From contig NZ_JROO01000040.1 in assembly GCF_000826685.1 (NCBI RefSeq), forward strand, positions 41,292 to 105,291: DNA of 64,000 bases. The letters are read 5' to 3'. This DNA is from Streptomonospora alba (GTDB lineage Bacteria > Actinomycetota > Actinomycetes > Streptosporangiales > Streptosporangiaceae). This document shows positions 54,728 to 64,000 of the stretch, piece after piece. Position numbers and translations under genes: made by a program. The notes beneath the pieces were generated by a model. It saw only the letters and a program-made list of their open reading frames with translations, searched no databases and was not told where the DNA came from. Positions within the stretch are counted from its first letter, which is position 1, and every line of letters starts with the position of its first letter.

Positions 54728-55555
54728 ATGGCCGACAACAGCACGCCCGGGACCACGCCGCAGGAGACCGGCTCGGAGGACGCACCGGTTCTCAGCGAGC
54801 GCGACGGCGGCGTCCTGCGGTTGACGCTCAACCGCCGGGACCGGCTCAACGCCTGGACCCCGCAGATGGCCGAGCACTTGTTCGCCCTGCTGCGCGAGGC
54901 CGACGCCGACCCGCAGGTGCGCGCGATCGTGATCACCGGCGCCGGACGCGCCTTCTGCGCCGGAGCCGACATGGAGGCGCTGAGCGGGATCAGCGGCACA
55001 CGCCTGGAGATCGACGGGCGCTCGATGGCGCTGCCCGCCACGCTGCGCAAACCGGTCGTCGCCGCGGTCAACGGCCCCGCGGCCGGTGTCGGACTGGCGC
55101 TGGCGCTCTTCTGCGACGTGCGCTTCGCCGCCGACGACGCCAAGCTCACCACCTCCTTCAGCCGGCGCGGACTGGTGGCCGAGTACGGGATCGCCTGGCA
55201 GTTGCCGCGCCTGGTCGGACAGGGACGGGCGATGGACCTGCTGCTGTCCTCCCGTGTCGTGCTCGGCGAGGAGGCGCTGCGCATGGGGATGGTGGACTTC
55301 AGCCTTCCCCGAGAGGACGTCCTGGCCGAGGCCCTCTCCTACGCGGGCACGCTGGCCGCCGAGTGCTCGCCGCGCTCGATGGCGGCGATCAAGGGCCAGG
55401 TGCTGCGTGCCCAAAGCAGCGGCCTCGACGCCGCGGCCGACGAGGCGGCCGGGTTGATGGCCGACGCCTTCGCCTCGGAGGACTTCGCCGAGGGCATCGG
55501 CAGCTACGTGGAGAAGCGGTCCCCCGACTTCCCGGGGCTCGGGGCGCAGGAGTGA
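54728..55555 (+). CDS. Enoyl-CoA hydratase/isomerase family protein
   Basis: A 275-aa crotonase-fold protein. The oxyanion-hole segments are AFCAGADMEALSG and NGPAAGVGLALALFCDVRFA. The catalytic-loop position (RRGLVAEYGIAWQLPRLV) has Glu in VAEYG, so one of the two usual acidic residues is present. Substrate unknown. ATG 54728 (MADNSTPG) is preceded by CGGAGGG about 11 nt away. It is followed by the quinone oxidoreductase gene after 135 bp, which has its own promoter. Confidence 0.9.
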   Translation: MADNSTPGTTPQETGSEDAPVLSERDGGVLRLTLNRRDRLNAWTPQMAEHLFALLREADADPQVRAIVITGAGRAFCAGADMEALSGISGTRLEIDGRSMALPATLRKPVVAAVNGPAAGVGLALALFCDVRFAADDAKLTTSFSRRGLVAEYGIAWQLPRLVGQGRAMDLLLSSRVVLGEEALRMGMVDFSLPREDVLAEALSYAGTLAAECSPRSMAAIKGQVLRAQSSGLDAAADEAAGLMADAFASEDFAEGIGSYVEKRSPDFPGLGAQE

Positions 55556-55610
55556 AGCATCCGACACGCCGCTGAGGCACCCGGCACGGCACATCGGCGC
55601 CGCACGCGGC

Positions 55611-55616
55611 TAGGCT
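55611..55616 (+). promoter_or_regulatory. -10 element of the quinone oxidoreductase gene
   Basis: TAGGCT about 75 nt before the ATG at 55691; the upstream -35 is not canonical. Confidence 0.3.
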
Positions 55617-55690
55617 CGGTACATACCATCCGGTCGGTCTGCGGCGGCGCCGACCCGGCCGAGAAGTCCACGTTGGGAGACAGCAGCCCT

Positions 55691-56647
55691 ATGCGAGCCA
55701 TCCAGATCACCGAGTTCGGCGGCCCCGAGGTCCTCAACCTCACCGAGGCCCCGGACCCGGCGCCCGGCCCCGAGGACCTCCTCGTCGAGGTCGAGCGCGC
55801 CGGCGTCAACTACGCCGACACCCACCGGGTCGAGGACACCTACCTCTCCAGCACCGGCCTGCCGCTGATCCCGGGAAGCGAGGTCGCGGGACGGACCCCG
55901 GACGGCCGCCGCGTCGTCGCCATGGTCGACAGCGGCGGCTACGCCGAGCGCGCCGTGGCCTCGCCGCCCATGGCCTACGAGATCCCCGAGGGCGTGGACG
56001 CCGCCACCGCCCTCGCGCTGCTCATCCAGGGCTCCACCGCCTGGGTGCTGCTGCGGCGCAACGTCCACCTGGCCGAGGGCGAGTCCGTCGTGGTCCACGC
56101 CGGCGCCGGCGGGGTCGGCTCCCTGGCGGTGCAGCTGGCCAAGGCCTTCGGTGCCGGGCGGGTCATCGCCACGGCAGGCAGCCAGGACAAGCGTGAACTG
56201 GCCCTGGAGCTGGGCGCCGACGCGGCCGTGGACTCGCGCGCCGAGGACATGACCGCGGCCCTGGTCGAGGCCAACGAGGGCCGCCGCGTGGACGCGGTGC
56301 TGGACATGACGGGCGGGCGCGTCACCGACGAGAGCATGCACGCGCTGGCGCCCTTCGGCCGGCTCGCGTTCTACGGGATGGCCTCGCGCGAGGCTCCCAA
56401 GCCGGTGCAGCTGCCCAACCTGATGCGCTACTCGACGACGGTCAGCGGCATGTGGCTGCCGCACGCCTTCCAGCTGCCGGGCAACGTCGTGGGCGGCGCG
56501 ATGGCCGAGATGTTCGACCTGGTGCGTGCGGGCCGCCTGCGCGCCGTGCTCGGCGGCGACTACCCGCTGGACCAGGCCCGCCGCGCCCATGAGGACCTGC
56601 GCTCGCGCGCGACCCGGGGCAAGCTGACACTGAACCCGGCCGCCTAG
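55691..56647 (+). CDS. Zinc-free NADPH:quinone oxidoreductase (MDR family)
   Basis: A 318-aa medium-chain reductase. N-terminal MRAIQITEFGGPEVLNL, RAGVNYADTHRVEDTY and IPGSEVAGR are typical of QOR-type enzymes. The cofactor loop VVHAGAGGVGSLAVQLAKA is present, and there are no zinc ligands. The C-terminal ATRGKLTLNPAA is standard. It reduces quinones or enones with NADPH in the cytoplasm. ATG 55691 is preferred; a TTG at 55673 is in frame but lacks support. It is convergent with the DUF3558-like protein gene across a long hairpin. Confidence 0.92.
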   Translation: MRAIQITEFGGPEVLNLTEAPDPAPGPEDLLVEVERAGVNYADTHRVEDTYLSSTGLPLIPGSEVAGRTPDGRRVVAMVDSGGYAERAVASPPMAYEIPEGVDAATALALLIQGSTAWVLLRRNVHLAEGESVVVHAGAGGVGSLAVQLAKAFGAGRVIATAGSQDKRELALELGADAAVDSRAEDMTAALVEANEGRRVDAVLDMTGGRVTDESMHALAPFGRLAFYGMASREAPKPVQLPNLMRYSTTVSGMWLPHAFQLPGNVVGGAMAEMFDLVRAGRLRAVLGGDYPLDQARRAHEDLRSRATRGKLTLNPAA

Positions 56648-57108
56648 GGCCTGGTTTTGGTGGGCCACCAGCCCGGGGCGGCGGGGTGAGGGGCCGATGC
56701 CGGTACCGCTGATGGCCCACCTGCGGCTGCCCCGCACCGTCGGTCGCCCACCCACGCGCCCGGACCGGGTACTGGGCGGCGCGGCCTACTCCTCGCGCGT
56801 CGACCGGGCCCACCCACGCCGATGCGAGATCACGGCGACGACCGCGTTCCTCCGTTGATCTTGTACTTACGGTCACATGTGATCGCTCACAATGACCGTA
56901 AGTACAAGATCAACGCTGATGCGTAGGGCCGGGACCGGGCCGGCCGCCTCCCTGGCGCGACCTCACCCGTTCAAAAGCCGGGACCTAGCCGACCGGCGGG
57001 GCACCGGGGGCGGGCTCCCGGGGACGCATCGGGCCGCCACCGCAGCAGGCGGCCGCTCTTGCGGGCTCCCGGAGGGGGTCCCCCTGCCCGTCCCGGCCCG
57101 TGCGCTCT
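56648..57108. other. Convergent intergenic region with long hairpin, 461 bp
   Basis: No gene is convincing. The 61-nt hairpin at 56854-56914 is the main feature. Arginine-rich frames that read outward from the hairpin arms on both strands are artefacts of the repeat. Confidence 0.5.
56854..56914. repeat. AT-rich 61-nt inverted repeat
   Basis: A perfect 22-bp inverted repeat (56854-56875 and 56893-56914) encloses an inner TGTGA-TCGC-TCACA hairpin, giving about 27 bp with a tetraloop and a small bulge. Its GC content is about 43%, against over 70% around it. It could be a terminator for the convergent genes or a copy of an interspersed palindromic element. Confidence 0.85.
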
Positions 57109-58065
57109 CTAGAGCGTCCGCCCGGTCGTCGCCGCGCGCCGCTCGATCAGCCGGGCCATCTCGACGGCGGCCTCCAGCTTCTCCTCTGGGCTCATTTCGG
57201 CCGTGCCGTAGCAGACGACGTCCACCACGAGGTTTCGGTCGCGGAACTGGGCGACGACCCAGCTGCCCCCGGCTTCGTCCAAGGCCGGAAAGTCCAGTGA
57301 CTCGACGTTGGTGTAGATGATCACGAACCCGTCGTCGCCCGCGCCCAGCCGGTTCACCTCGACGTCGGCCACGGCCGACCCGAAGTAGGCGTCGACACCG
57401 CGTGCCGCGGAACCCGTTTCGACGCCGCCGGAGAGTTCGATCCGGTTGCGGTCGAGCGCGCGCCGCAGCGACGCGTAGTCGGCCTCCTCGGTGGCGGGGT
57501 CGTAGCGGTTCAGGTTGGCCGCCCCCAGGGCCAAAGAGCCCGACTCCCTCCTGCCCGTGCACTGCGCCTGCTGCACGACCTGCGGCTCCCGGGTGTGCAT
57601 GCGGTCCCCGGTCAGCACGACTCCGGTGAAGGCGGCGCCTTCGAAGCCGGGAACGGTGTCGAGGGCATCGGCGGGCAGCAGCTCCTCGCACGCGGCGATG
57701 TCGGCGTATGGCGGCCCGTCGTCCAGCGCGACCCATACGAACCCCGCGATCACGCCCACCGCGGCGGCTCCGGCGACGACACCGGCGATCAGCCGCCGGC
57801 GCAGGCGCTGCGCCCGGTCTCCGGCCGACGGCGGACCGGCGGACGCGGATCGGCGGCCGGGCACACCTGCGCTCGGCGCGGCCGTCCCCGCAGCGCCCCG
57901 GCCCGGTGGCAGCGGGCCGCCCGGCGGCCCCGGGAAATCGGCGTCGCCGGAGGACGCGGGTCCGTACCGTCCCGGCGGCTGACCGTACGGGCCGTACGGG
58001 CCGCGCGGAGCGCCGCCGTGGTATCCGTGGGGGTCGGGCGAGGGCTGGGGCGGCTGCGCGGCCAT
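57109..58065 (-). CDS. Membrane-anchored protein with DUF3558-like extracellular domain
   Basis: A 318-aa protein with a proline/glycine/tyrosine-rich cytoplasmic N-terminus (about 1-80; repeated GPYGPYGQPPG), one transmembrane helix (about 93-115, LIAGVVAGAAAVGVIAGFVW), and an extracellular domain with CEELLPADALDTVPGF, QQAQCTGRR and VDVVCYGTAEMSPEEK. The cysteines are spaced as in DUF3558-type lipoproteins. No function is known. ATG 58065 has AGGAGGAG 6 nt upstream. Confidence 0.8.
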   Translation of the reverse strand: MAAQPPQPSPDPHGYHGGAPRGPYGPYGQPPGRYGPASSGDADFPGPPGGPLPPGRGAAGTAAPSAGVPGRRSASAGPPSAGDRAQRLRRRLIAGVVAGAAAVGVIAGFVWVALDDGPPYADIAACEELLPADALDTVPGFEGAAFTGVVLTGDRMHTREPQVVQQAQCTGRRESGSLALGAANLNRYDPATEEADYASLRRALDRNRIELSGGVETGSAARGVDAYFGSAVADVEVNRLGAGDDGFVIIYTNVESLDFPALDEAGGSWVVAQFRDRNLVVDVVCYGTAEMSPEEKLEAAVEMARLIERRAATTGRTL

Positions 58066-58213
58066 GGCGGCTCCTCCTGCGTTTCGGCGAGCCCGGGGGG
58101 AGGGCCGCGCTCCCGCCCCATTCTGGCGCCTCGCCGCCCTCGGCAGGAGGGGCGGCAGCAAGTCGTCGGCCGTACCGGGGCCGCCTCCTTTTCTCTTACC
58201 GGGGAATTCGCCG

Positions 58214-58219
58214 CACAAT
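58214..58219 (+). promoter_or_regulatory. Possible -10 element for leaderless kdpD
   Basis: CACAAT lies 6 nt before the GTG at 58226. The only SD-like GGAG is 2 nt from the start, too close, so leaderless initiation is the better reading. Confidence 0.3.
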
Positions 58220-58225
58220 GGAGAA

Positions 58226-60841
58226 GTGGCACGTGGCAAGCTCCGCATCTATCTGGGCGCCGCTCCCGGCGTAGGCAAGACCTACGCCGCGCTGAGCGAG
58301 GCGCACCGACGCCGCGAGCGCGGCACCGACGTCGTGCTCGGGCTGGTCGAGACCCGCGACCGCCCCCGCACCGCCGAGCTCCTCGACGGGCTGGAGGAGA
58401 TGCCGCGCCCGCCCCAGGCGGACGGCGCCTGCGCCGAATTCGACCTCGACGGCCTACTGGGGCGCGCCCCGCAGGTGGCCGTCGTCGACGACTTCGCCCA
58501 CACCAACACGCCCGGCACCCGCAACGCCAAGCGGTGGCAGGACGTCGACGAACTCCTCAACGCCGGCATCGACGTCATCACCACGCTCAACATCCAGCAC
58601 GTGGAGTCGCTCAACGACGTCGTCGAGCAGATAACCGGTGTTCGCCAGCACGAGACCATCCCCGACGAGATCGTCCGCCGCGCCGACCAGATCGAGCTGT
58701 GCGACATGTCACCGCACTCGCTGCGCCGGCGGATGTCCCACGGCAACATCTACCCCGCCGAGAAGATCGACGCCGCCCTCTCCAGCTACTTCCGCGAGGG
58801 CAACCTCACCGCGCTGCGCGAACTCGCGCTGCTGTGGGTCGCCGACCGCGTCGACGAGGGCCTGGCCCTGTACCGCGGCGAGCACAAGATCCGCCAGACC
58901 TGGGAGGCCCGCGAGCGGGTCGTGGTGGCGCTGACCGGCGGCCCCGAGGGCGAGACCCTCATCCGCCGCGCCGCCCGCGTGGCCGCGCGCTCGCGCGGCG
59001 GCCGCCCCCAGCCCAGCCACCTGATGGCCGTGCACGTGGTCCCCGGCGACAACCTCGCCCACCCGCTGCCCGACGTCATCACCGACCAGCGCCGGCTGCT
59101 GGCCGAGCTGGGCGGCACCTACCACCAGGTCATAGGCGACGACATCCCCACCGCGCTGCTGGAGTTCGCCCGCGGCGTCAACGCCACCCAGATCGTGCTG
59201 GGCTCGTCGCGGCGGCGCGCCTGGCAGTACATCTTCGGCCCCGGTGTGGGAGCCACGGTGGCGCGCGAGTCCGGCGACATCGACGTCCACATCGTCACCC
59301 ACGAGGAGGTCGGGCGCGGGCGCAGCCTGCTGCCTCCGCTGGCGGCGAGCGTGAGCCGGGCCCGCCAGGTCTGGGGCTGGCTCATCGGCGTGCTCGGTCC
59401 CGCGGCACTGGCGGGCGCGCTGCAGCTGCCGATGACCGACGGCGTGGGACTGACCACCCACGTGCTGCTGTTCTTGGTCTGCACCATCGCCGCCGCCTTG
59501 GCGGGCGGGCTGTGGCCGGCGCTGATGTGCGCCGTGTGGAGCACCGTGCTCCTGGACCTGCTGTTCACACAGCCGCTGTACGGCCTGGCCATCGACAGTC
59601 CCGGCAACGGCGTGGCGCTGGCGGTGTTCGTCCTGGTCGGAGTGCTGGTGGCGTTCGTCGTCGACCTGGCCCGGCGCCGTTCCCTGCAGGCCAGCCGCTC
59701 CAAGGCCGAGGCGAGCACACTGAGCCTGCTGGCCAGCAGTGTCATCGACGGCCAGGAACCGCTGCCGGCCCTGCTGCGGCGCATCCGCGAGACGTTCGGG
59801 CAGCGCTCGGTGGCGCTGCTGCGCCAGGAGGACTCCGGAGAGTGGACCCGGCTGGAGTGCGTCGGCGAGGCCCCGTGCGAGGCCCCCGACCAGGCCGACG
59901 CCCTCGTCTCGGTCAGCGACTCCCTGGCGCTGGCGCTGCGCGGCCACATGCTGCCCGCAGCCGACCGCCGCATCCTCGGCGCCTTCGCCACCCACATCGG
60001 CATCGCACTGGAGCGCCAGCGCCTGGCCCACGACGCCGCCGAGGCCAAGCGCCAGGCCGCCCGCAACCGCATCCGCACGGCGCTGCTGGCTGCCGTCTCC
60101 CATGACCTGCGCACACCGCTGACCTCGATCAAGGCCAGCGTCTCCAGTCTGCGCTCGGTCGACATCGAACTCGACGAGCAGGACCGCGGCGAACTGCTGG
60201 AGAACATCGAGGAGTCCACCGACCGGCTCAACAGCCTCGTCGACAACCTGCTGGACATGAGCCGGCTGCAGACCGACACCGTCCAGCCCAAGATCCGTGC
60301 CGTGGGCCTGGAGGAGGTGGTCCCCGCCACCCTGATCGGCATCGCGCCGCACACCGTGGGCGTGGACGTACCCGACAACCTGCCGCGGGTGCGCGCCGAC
60401 GCCGGCCTGCTGGAGCGGGCGGTGGCCAACGTGGTGCAGAACGCGGCGCGGCACAACCCGCCCGACCGCCCTCCCATCCGGCTGTCGGCCAGCGCCCTGG
60501 GCGACACCGTGGAGCTGCGGGTGGCCGACCACGGGCCGGGGGTTCCCGACGAGCACAAGGACCGCATCTTCGAGGCCTTCCAACGCCTCGGCGACGCACC
60601 GCGGGGCACCGGCATCGGACTGGGCCTGGCCGTGGCGCGGGGGTTCACCGAGGCGATGGACGGTACGCTCACCGCCGAAGACACCCCGGGAGGCGGCCTG
60701 ACCCTGGTGTTCACGCTGCACAGCACCACGGCCGAGCCCGCGCGCGACGGTTCGCCGCTCCCGCCCGCGGGCGCGGCCGCCGAGCAGGAACCCGCCTCCG
60801 GCTCCTCGGGTTCACCGAGCGGCCCCTCCCAGGAAAGCTAA
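58226..60841 (+). CDS. kdpD: Sensor histidine kinase KdpD
   Basis: An 871-aa membrane sensor kinase of the potassium-responsive Kdp system. It starts MARGKLRIYLGAAPGVGKT, whose P-loop (about 11-18) is the KdpD nucleotide-binding site. A universal-stress-like domain (about 230-370) precedes the DUF4118 four-helix region (about 390-500), a GAF-like region, HisKA with the phosphoacceptor His626 in AVSHDLRTPLTSIKAS, and HATPase motifs NVVQNAARHNPP and GTGIGLGLAVARG. KdpD responds to low K+ or salt. GTG 58226 is chosen by homology. kdpE follows 11 nt later; kdpFABC is not in the window. Confidence 0.95.
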   Translation: MARGKLRIYLGAAPGVGKTYAALSEAHRRRERGTDVVLGLVETRDRPRTAELLDGLEEMPRPPQADGACAEFDLDGLLGRAPQVAVVDDFAHTNTPGTRNAKRWQDVDELLNAGIDVITTLNIQHVESLNDVVEQITGVRQHETIPDEIVRRADQIELCDMSPHSLRRRMSHGNIYPAEKIDAALSSYFREGNLTALRELALLWVADRVDEGLALYRGEHKIRQTWEARERVVVALTGGPEGETLIRRAARVAARSRGGRPQPSHLMAVHVVPGDNLAHPLPDVITDQRRLLAELGGTYHQVIGDDIPTALLEFARGVNATQIVLGSSRRRAWQYIFGPGVGATVARESGDIDVHIVTHEEVGRGRSLLPPLAASVSRARQVWGWLIGVLGPAALAGALQLPMTDGVGLTTHVLLFLVCTIAAALAGGLWPALMCAVWSTVLLDLLFTQPLYGLAIDSPGNGVALAVFVLVGVLVAFVVDLARRRSLQASRSKAEASTLSLLASSVIDGQEPLPALLRRIRETFGQRSVALLRQEDSGEWTRLECVGEAPCEAPDQADALVSVSDSLALALRGHMLPAADRRILGAFATHIGIALERQRLAHDAAEAKRQAARNRIRTALLAAVSHDLRTPLTSIKASVSSLRSVDIELDEQDRGELLENIEESTDRLNSLVDNLLDMSRLQTDTVQPKIRAVGLEEVVPATLIGIAPHTVGVDVPDNLPRVRADAGLLERAVANVVQNAARHNPPDRPPIRLSASALGDTVELRVADHGPGVPDEHKDRIFEAFQRLGDAPRGTGIGLGLAVARGFTEAMDGTLTAEDTPGGGLTLVFTLHSTTAEPARDGSPLPPAGAAAEQEPASGSSGSPSGPSQES

Positions 60842-60852
60842 AAGGTGTGACG

Positions 60853-61527
<675 letters not shown>

Positions 61528-61550
61528 GGACGGGCGCCGCGGGCGGCCGT

Positions 61551-62663
61551 TCAGCGAAGGCGCGTGCGCACGAACAGCTCCCGGGCCCGGTAGAGGTGGT
61601 CCGGGTTGTCGCTGAAGACGCCGTCCACGCCGGTCGCGAAGACCGCCAGGTAGTAGGACGTGTAGTCGCCGTAGCGGGTGGGGTCGTCGCCGATGTCGTA
61701 GCCGTCGGGCAGGAACGCGTTCTCGCTGCGCAGCGTGTAGGGGGTCACCAGCAGTCCGCGCTCGTGGGCGTCGGCGACCAGGGCGGTGGGCTCGCCCGCG
61801 CGCCCGTCGTCGCCGATCGGCAGCACCCAGCTCATCGCCGGGCCGACGGCGTCGGCGTACTCGGCGATGCCGTCGAGGGCCTCGGGCGTGGTCAGGTCGC
61901 CGCGGGCGCCGCTGATCAGCTGCACGACGCGCGCGCCGATCAGTTCGTCGACCTCGCGTGCGCTGTCGGGCTCGAAGGACTGCACGACCACCGGACCTTC
62001 CTCGTCGTCGAGGCCGCGCTCGCGCAGCGCCTCGGCGAGCATGTGCTCGGTGTCCAGACCGATGGAGTCGAAGTACCCGCCGTGCTTGAGCTCGGGAATG
62101 ATCTGCAGGTCGCGGTTGCGGTGGCGGCCGCGCTCGAAGGTGTCGAGGACCTCCTCGAAGGTGGGGATGCGGAAGGCGCCGTCGAAGCGGGTGTTGCGCG
62201 GGCGCACGTCGGGGATGCGCTCCACGGCTCGCAGCGTCTTGATCTCGGCGAGCGTGAAGTCCTCGGCGAACCAGCCGGTGACCCGGCTGCCGTCGATGGT
62301 CTTGGTGGTCTTGCGGTCGGCGAACTCGGGATGGTCGGCGACGTCGGTGGTGCCGCTCAGCTCGTTCTCGTGGCGGGCGATGAGATGGCCGTCCCGGGTG
62401 GGTACCAGGTCGGGCTCGATGACGTCGGCACGCTGACGGATCGCCGTCCGGTAGGCGTGCAGCGTGTGCTCGGGGCGGTAGGCCGAAGCGCCGCGGTGGG
62501 CGATGACCCACGGGGTCTCGACGAGGGACTCGGTGCCGGCCCCGCCCGAAGGGCCGGCGGGCGCCGGCTCCGCGGCGGCGGGGGCGGCACCGGCCAGCAG
62601 CCCGAGGGCGAGCAGCGGTGCGGTCAGGGCCATGCGGCGGGAGGCGGCAGCGGGGCGTGGCAT
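61551..62663 (-). CDS. Secreted glycerophosphodiester phosphodiesterase
   Basis: A 370-aa enzyme with a Sec/Tat-like signal peptide ([20 protein letters not shown], cleavage near AAAEP). It hydrolyses glycerophosphodiesters to glycerol-3-phosphate and an alcohol. The GDPD barrel starts with VIAHRGASAYRPEHTLHAY (His56, Arg57), the metal ligands are in ADVIEPDLVPTRDG with HLIARHE, and VVVQSFEPDSAREV and GVDGVFSDNPDHL complete the fold. It resembles GlpQ and may release phosphate from wall or membrane glycerophosphates. ATG 62663 has AAGGAG about 8 nt upstream. It is convergent with kdpE. Confidence 0.93.
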   Translation of the reverse strand: MPRPAAASRRMALTAPLLALGLLAGAAPAAAEPAPAGPSGGAGTESLVETPWVIAHRGASAYRPEHTLHAYRTAIRQRADVIEPDLVPTRDGHLIARHENELSGTTDVADHPEFADRKTTKTIDGSRVTGWFAEDFTLAEIKTLRAVERIPDVRPRNTRFDGAFRIPTFEEVLDTFERGRHRNRDLQIIPELKHGGYFDSIGLDTEHMLAEALRERGLDDEEGPVVVQSFEPDSAREVDELIGARVVQLISGARGDLTTPEALDGIAEYADAVGPAMSWVLPIGDDGRAGEPTALVADAHERGLLVTPYTLRSENAFLPDGYDIGDDPTRYGDYTSYYLAVFATGVDGVFSDNPDHLYRARELFVRTRLR

Positions 62664-62855
62664 GGGGGGCTCCTTACGGGTTCCGCTGTGGCGCGCACCG
62701 GTGCCGAGCACCGATGGCGAACTCCGACGGGGAAGACCCTGGCGGGCGCACGCGACCCCTGCATTCCCCCCGGTTGAACGTCGGGCCACCGCCGGTCGAA
62801 CGGCCGTCCTCACGGCACCGGGACGCGACCGCCCCCCTGCACCGGTATCCGCGGC

Positions 62856-63776
62856 TCAGCTCGCGGCCAGCTCCATCAGCATGGCGAAGTGGGCGGTGTC
62901 GGCGCGCTTGCGGTTGGCCTCGGCGATGGCGAAGAGGGGCGCGCACGCTCGGCACCAGGCCATCAGCCGCTCATGGGGGACGCCGATGCCGGCGGAGAGC
63001 ACTGCAACGCGCCGCTCCACCTCCTCCAGGCTGTCGGCCCGCCATAAGGCCCAGTCGACGGCGTCGGCGGCTCTGTCGCCGACGCAGGCGCGGGGGTCGA
63101 CCGCGACGAGGCCGCGCTCCTTCCCGCCGAGGAGGACGTTGCCGGGATGCAGGTCGCCGTGCAGCGGCACGGCGCCGTCATCGGCGTCGGCGAGGTCGCG
63201 CGCACGGGCGTGGCCCCGGTGCACCGCCGACGGCGGGATGATCTCGGCGGCCGGGGCCGACTGGCGTTCGCGCTCCCACATGTCGAAGATGAAGTTCATC
63301 CGGCTGTTGAGCGGGTGCAGCTCGCCGAGGTCGTTGCGGGCCACGTCCACCGAGTGCAGGTCGGTGATGAGCGCTGAGATCTCGGCCATGTCGGGGACCT
63401 CGCCCTGCAGCGCGACGGTGCGGCCGGGGCCGACGGCCTCCATCAGCATCGCGCTGTGCTCGCCGTCGACCTCCCACACTTCCGGCACCCTGCCGGTGTC
63501 CTGCCACATCCGCAGCAGGCGGGCCTCTGAGGTGACCAGGCCGTGGTCGGGAGAGATCTTGAGGACGCCGCGCGCGCCGTCGGCCGTGCTGCAGAACAGC
63601 ACCACCGAGGTGCGGACATGCGGCGCGGACTCCTCGACGGTGAGGTTCCACCGGCGCGCCAGTTCGTCGACCCGGGCCGGCAGGCCCGCCAGCCAGTCGA
63701 TGGCGCCGGTGCCGAATCTGCGGACCAGCCGCTCCTGCTGCTTCGCATCGACCAACTGCTGTGTGACGTCGTTCAT
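62856..63776 (-). CDS. Aminoglycoside/hydroxyurea antibiotic resistance kinase family protein
   Basis: A 306-aa small-molecule kinase of the APH(6)/hydroxyurea type. The Brenner motif PLHGDLHPGNVLLGG (about 205-219) carries the catalytic Asp, and VAVDPRACVGDRAAD holds the metal-binding Asp. The N-terminal GTGAIDWLAGLPARVDELAR is typical of streptomycin 6-kinase relatives. It would phosphorylate a drug hydroxyl or hydroxyurea, but many homologues have no proven resistance role. ATG 63776 has AAGGTGG upstream. No transposon or antibiotic cluster surrounds it. Confidence 0.9.
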   Translation of the reverse strand: MNDVTQQLVDAKQQERLVRRFGTGAIDWLAGLPARVDELARRWNLTVEESAPHVRTSVVLFCSTADGARGVLKISPDHGLVTSEARLLRMWQDTGRVPEVWEVDGEHSAMLMEAVGPGRTVALQGEVPDMAEISALITDLHSVDVARNDLGELHPLNSRMNFIFDMWERERQSAPAAEIIPPSAVHRGHARARDLADADDGAVPLHGDLHPGNVLLGGKERGLVAVDPRACVGDRAADAVDWALWRADSLEEVERRVAVLSAGIGVPHERLMAWCRACAPLFAIAEANRKRADTAHFAMLMELAAS

Positions 63777-64000
63777 GGGTCCACCTTGTGCATCGGCCCG
63801 GCCCTGGATCTGTGGTTTCGCGTTGGCGTGGCCACCCCGAGTGCTCGGCGCGCGACTGGAGGCGCGTGACGCACTGGTCGACCTACCCACTGACGCCGCA
63901 CTCCTCCCCTTCGCATATGGGGGCGGTTCGCAGAGGTTGTGCGGGCGGCGACCCGACGGCGGCGGCCGACGCCCGCCTGACGGCATGCGCCGGCGGGCGG

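Noticed and set aside
56442..57320. Outward frames on both strands starting within the hairpin and both encoding MTVSTRST
   Set aside because: The identical N-termini come from the inverted repeat arms. The remaining protein is arginine/proline-rich with no RBS or family resemblance.

Overview
The window is very GC-rich DNA (about 72% by eye). Almost every real gene has G or C at third codon positions, SD-type ribosome binding sites, frequent GTG starts and several TAGNNT promoters placed for leaderless starts. Gene content and order point to an actinobacterium. The conserved block argS-like/lysA/hom/thrC/thrB/rho/rpmE/prfA/prmC/Sua5/WecA/atpIBEFHAGDC/DUF2550 matches the Rv1292-Rv1312 region of Mycobacterium tuberculosis and the homologous Streptomyces region. 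The ArgS-like protein without a catalytic core and the protein details favour Streptosporangiales, probably Nocardiopsaceae; that family-level placement is inference.

Left third (1-27.7 kb, nearly all on the minus strand). A PduO cobalamin adenosyltransferase and an MTH1187 protein are followed by the complete F1Fo ATP synthase operon (I, a Z-like gene, B, E, F, H, A, G, D, C). Next come cell-envelope WecA, Sua5, PrmC/RF1, L31, a lactate permease inserted between rpmE and rho, Rho with a long low-complexity insertion, and the aspartate-family genes thrB, thrC, hom and lysA. This block starts with a single-domain response regulator and an ArgS-derived protein lacking the aminoacylation domain, divergent from tRNA-Arg(CCG).

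Middle (28-48 kb): accessory metabolism. There is a SulP transporter. A MarR-controlled operon looks like hydroxycinnamate (ferulate/p-coumarate) catabolism: hydratase-lyase, MHS transporter and CoA ligase, with a second ligase and an oxidoreductase beside it. A divergent DUF2267 pair follows, then a sulfotransferase, a GH36 alpha-galactosidase and a lipoprotein. A LacI regulator sits divergent from an MHS transporter plus sulfatase, with a visible near-palindromic operator.

Right part (48-64 kb): inorganic pyrophosphatase with an unusual active-site substitution, type-B carboxylesterase behind a palindromic TetR-like operator, SCO6745-family protein, HxlR regulator divergent from an imine-reductase-like enzyme with an inverted-repeat operator, PP2C-like phosphatase, enoyl-CoA hydratase, quinone oxidoreductase, a striking AT-rich 61-nt hairpin, KdpDE without kdpFABC, a secreted glycerophosphodiesterase and an aminoglycoside/hydroxyurea-type kinase.

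I saw no rRNA, CRISPR array, transposase, prophage or obvious biosynthetic cluster. Nothing here is clearly an undescribed multi-gene system. The best leads are the core-less ArgS/receiver/tRNA-Arg module, the AT-rich hairpin, the DUF2267 pair with a degenerate pterin-dehydratase domain, and regulator/operator pairs readable directly from sequence.
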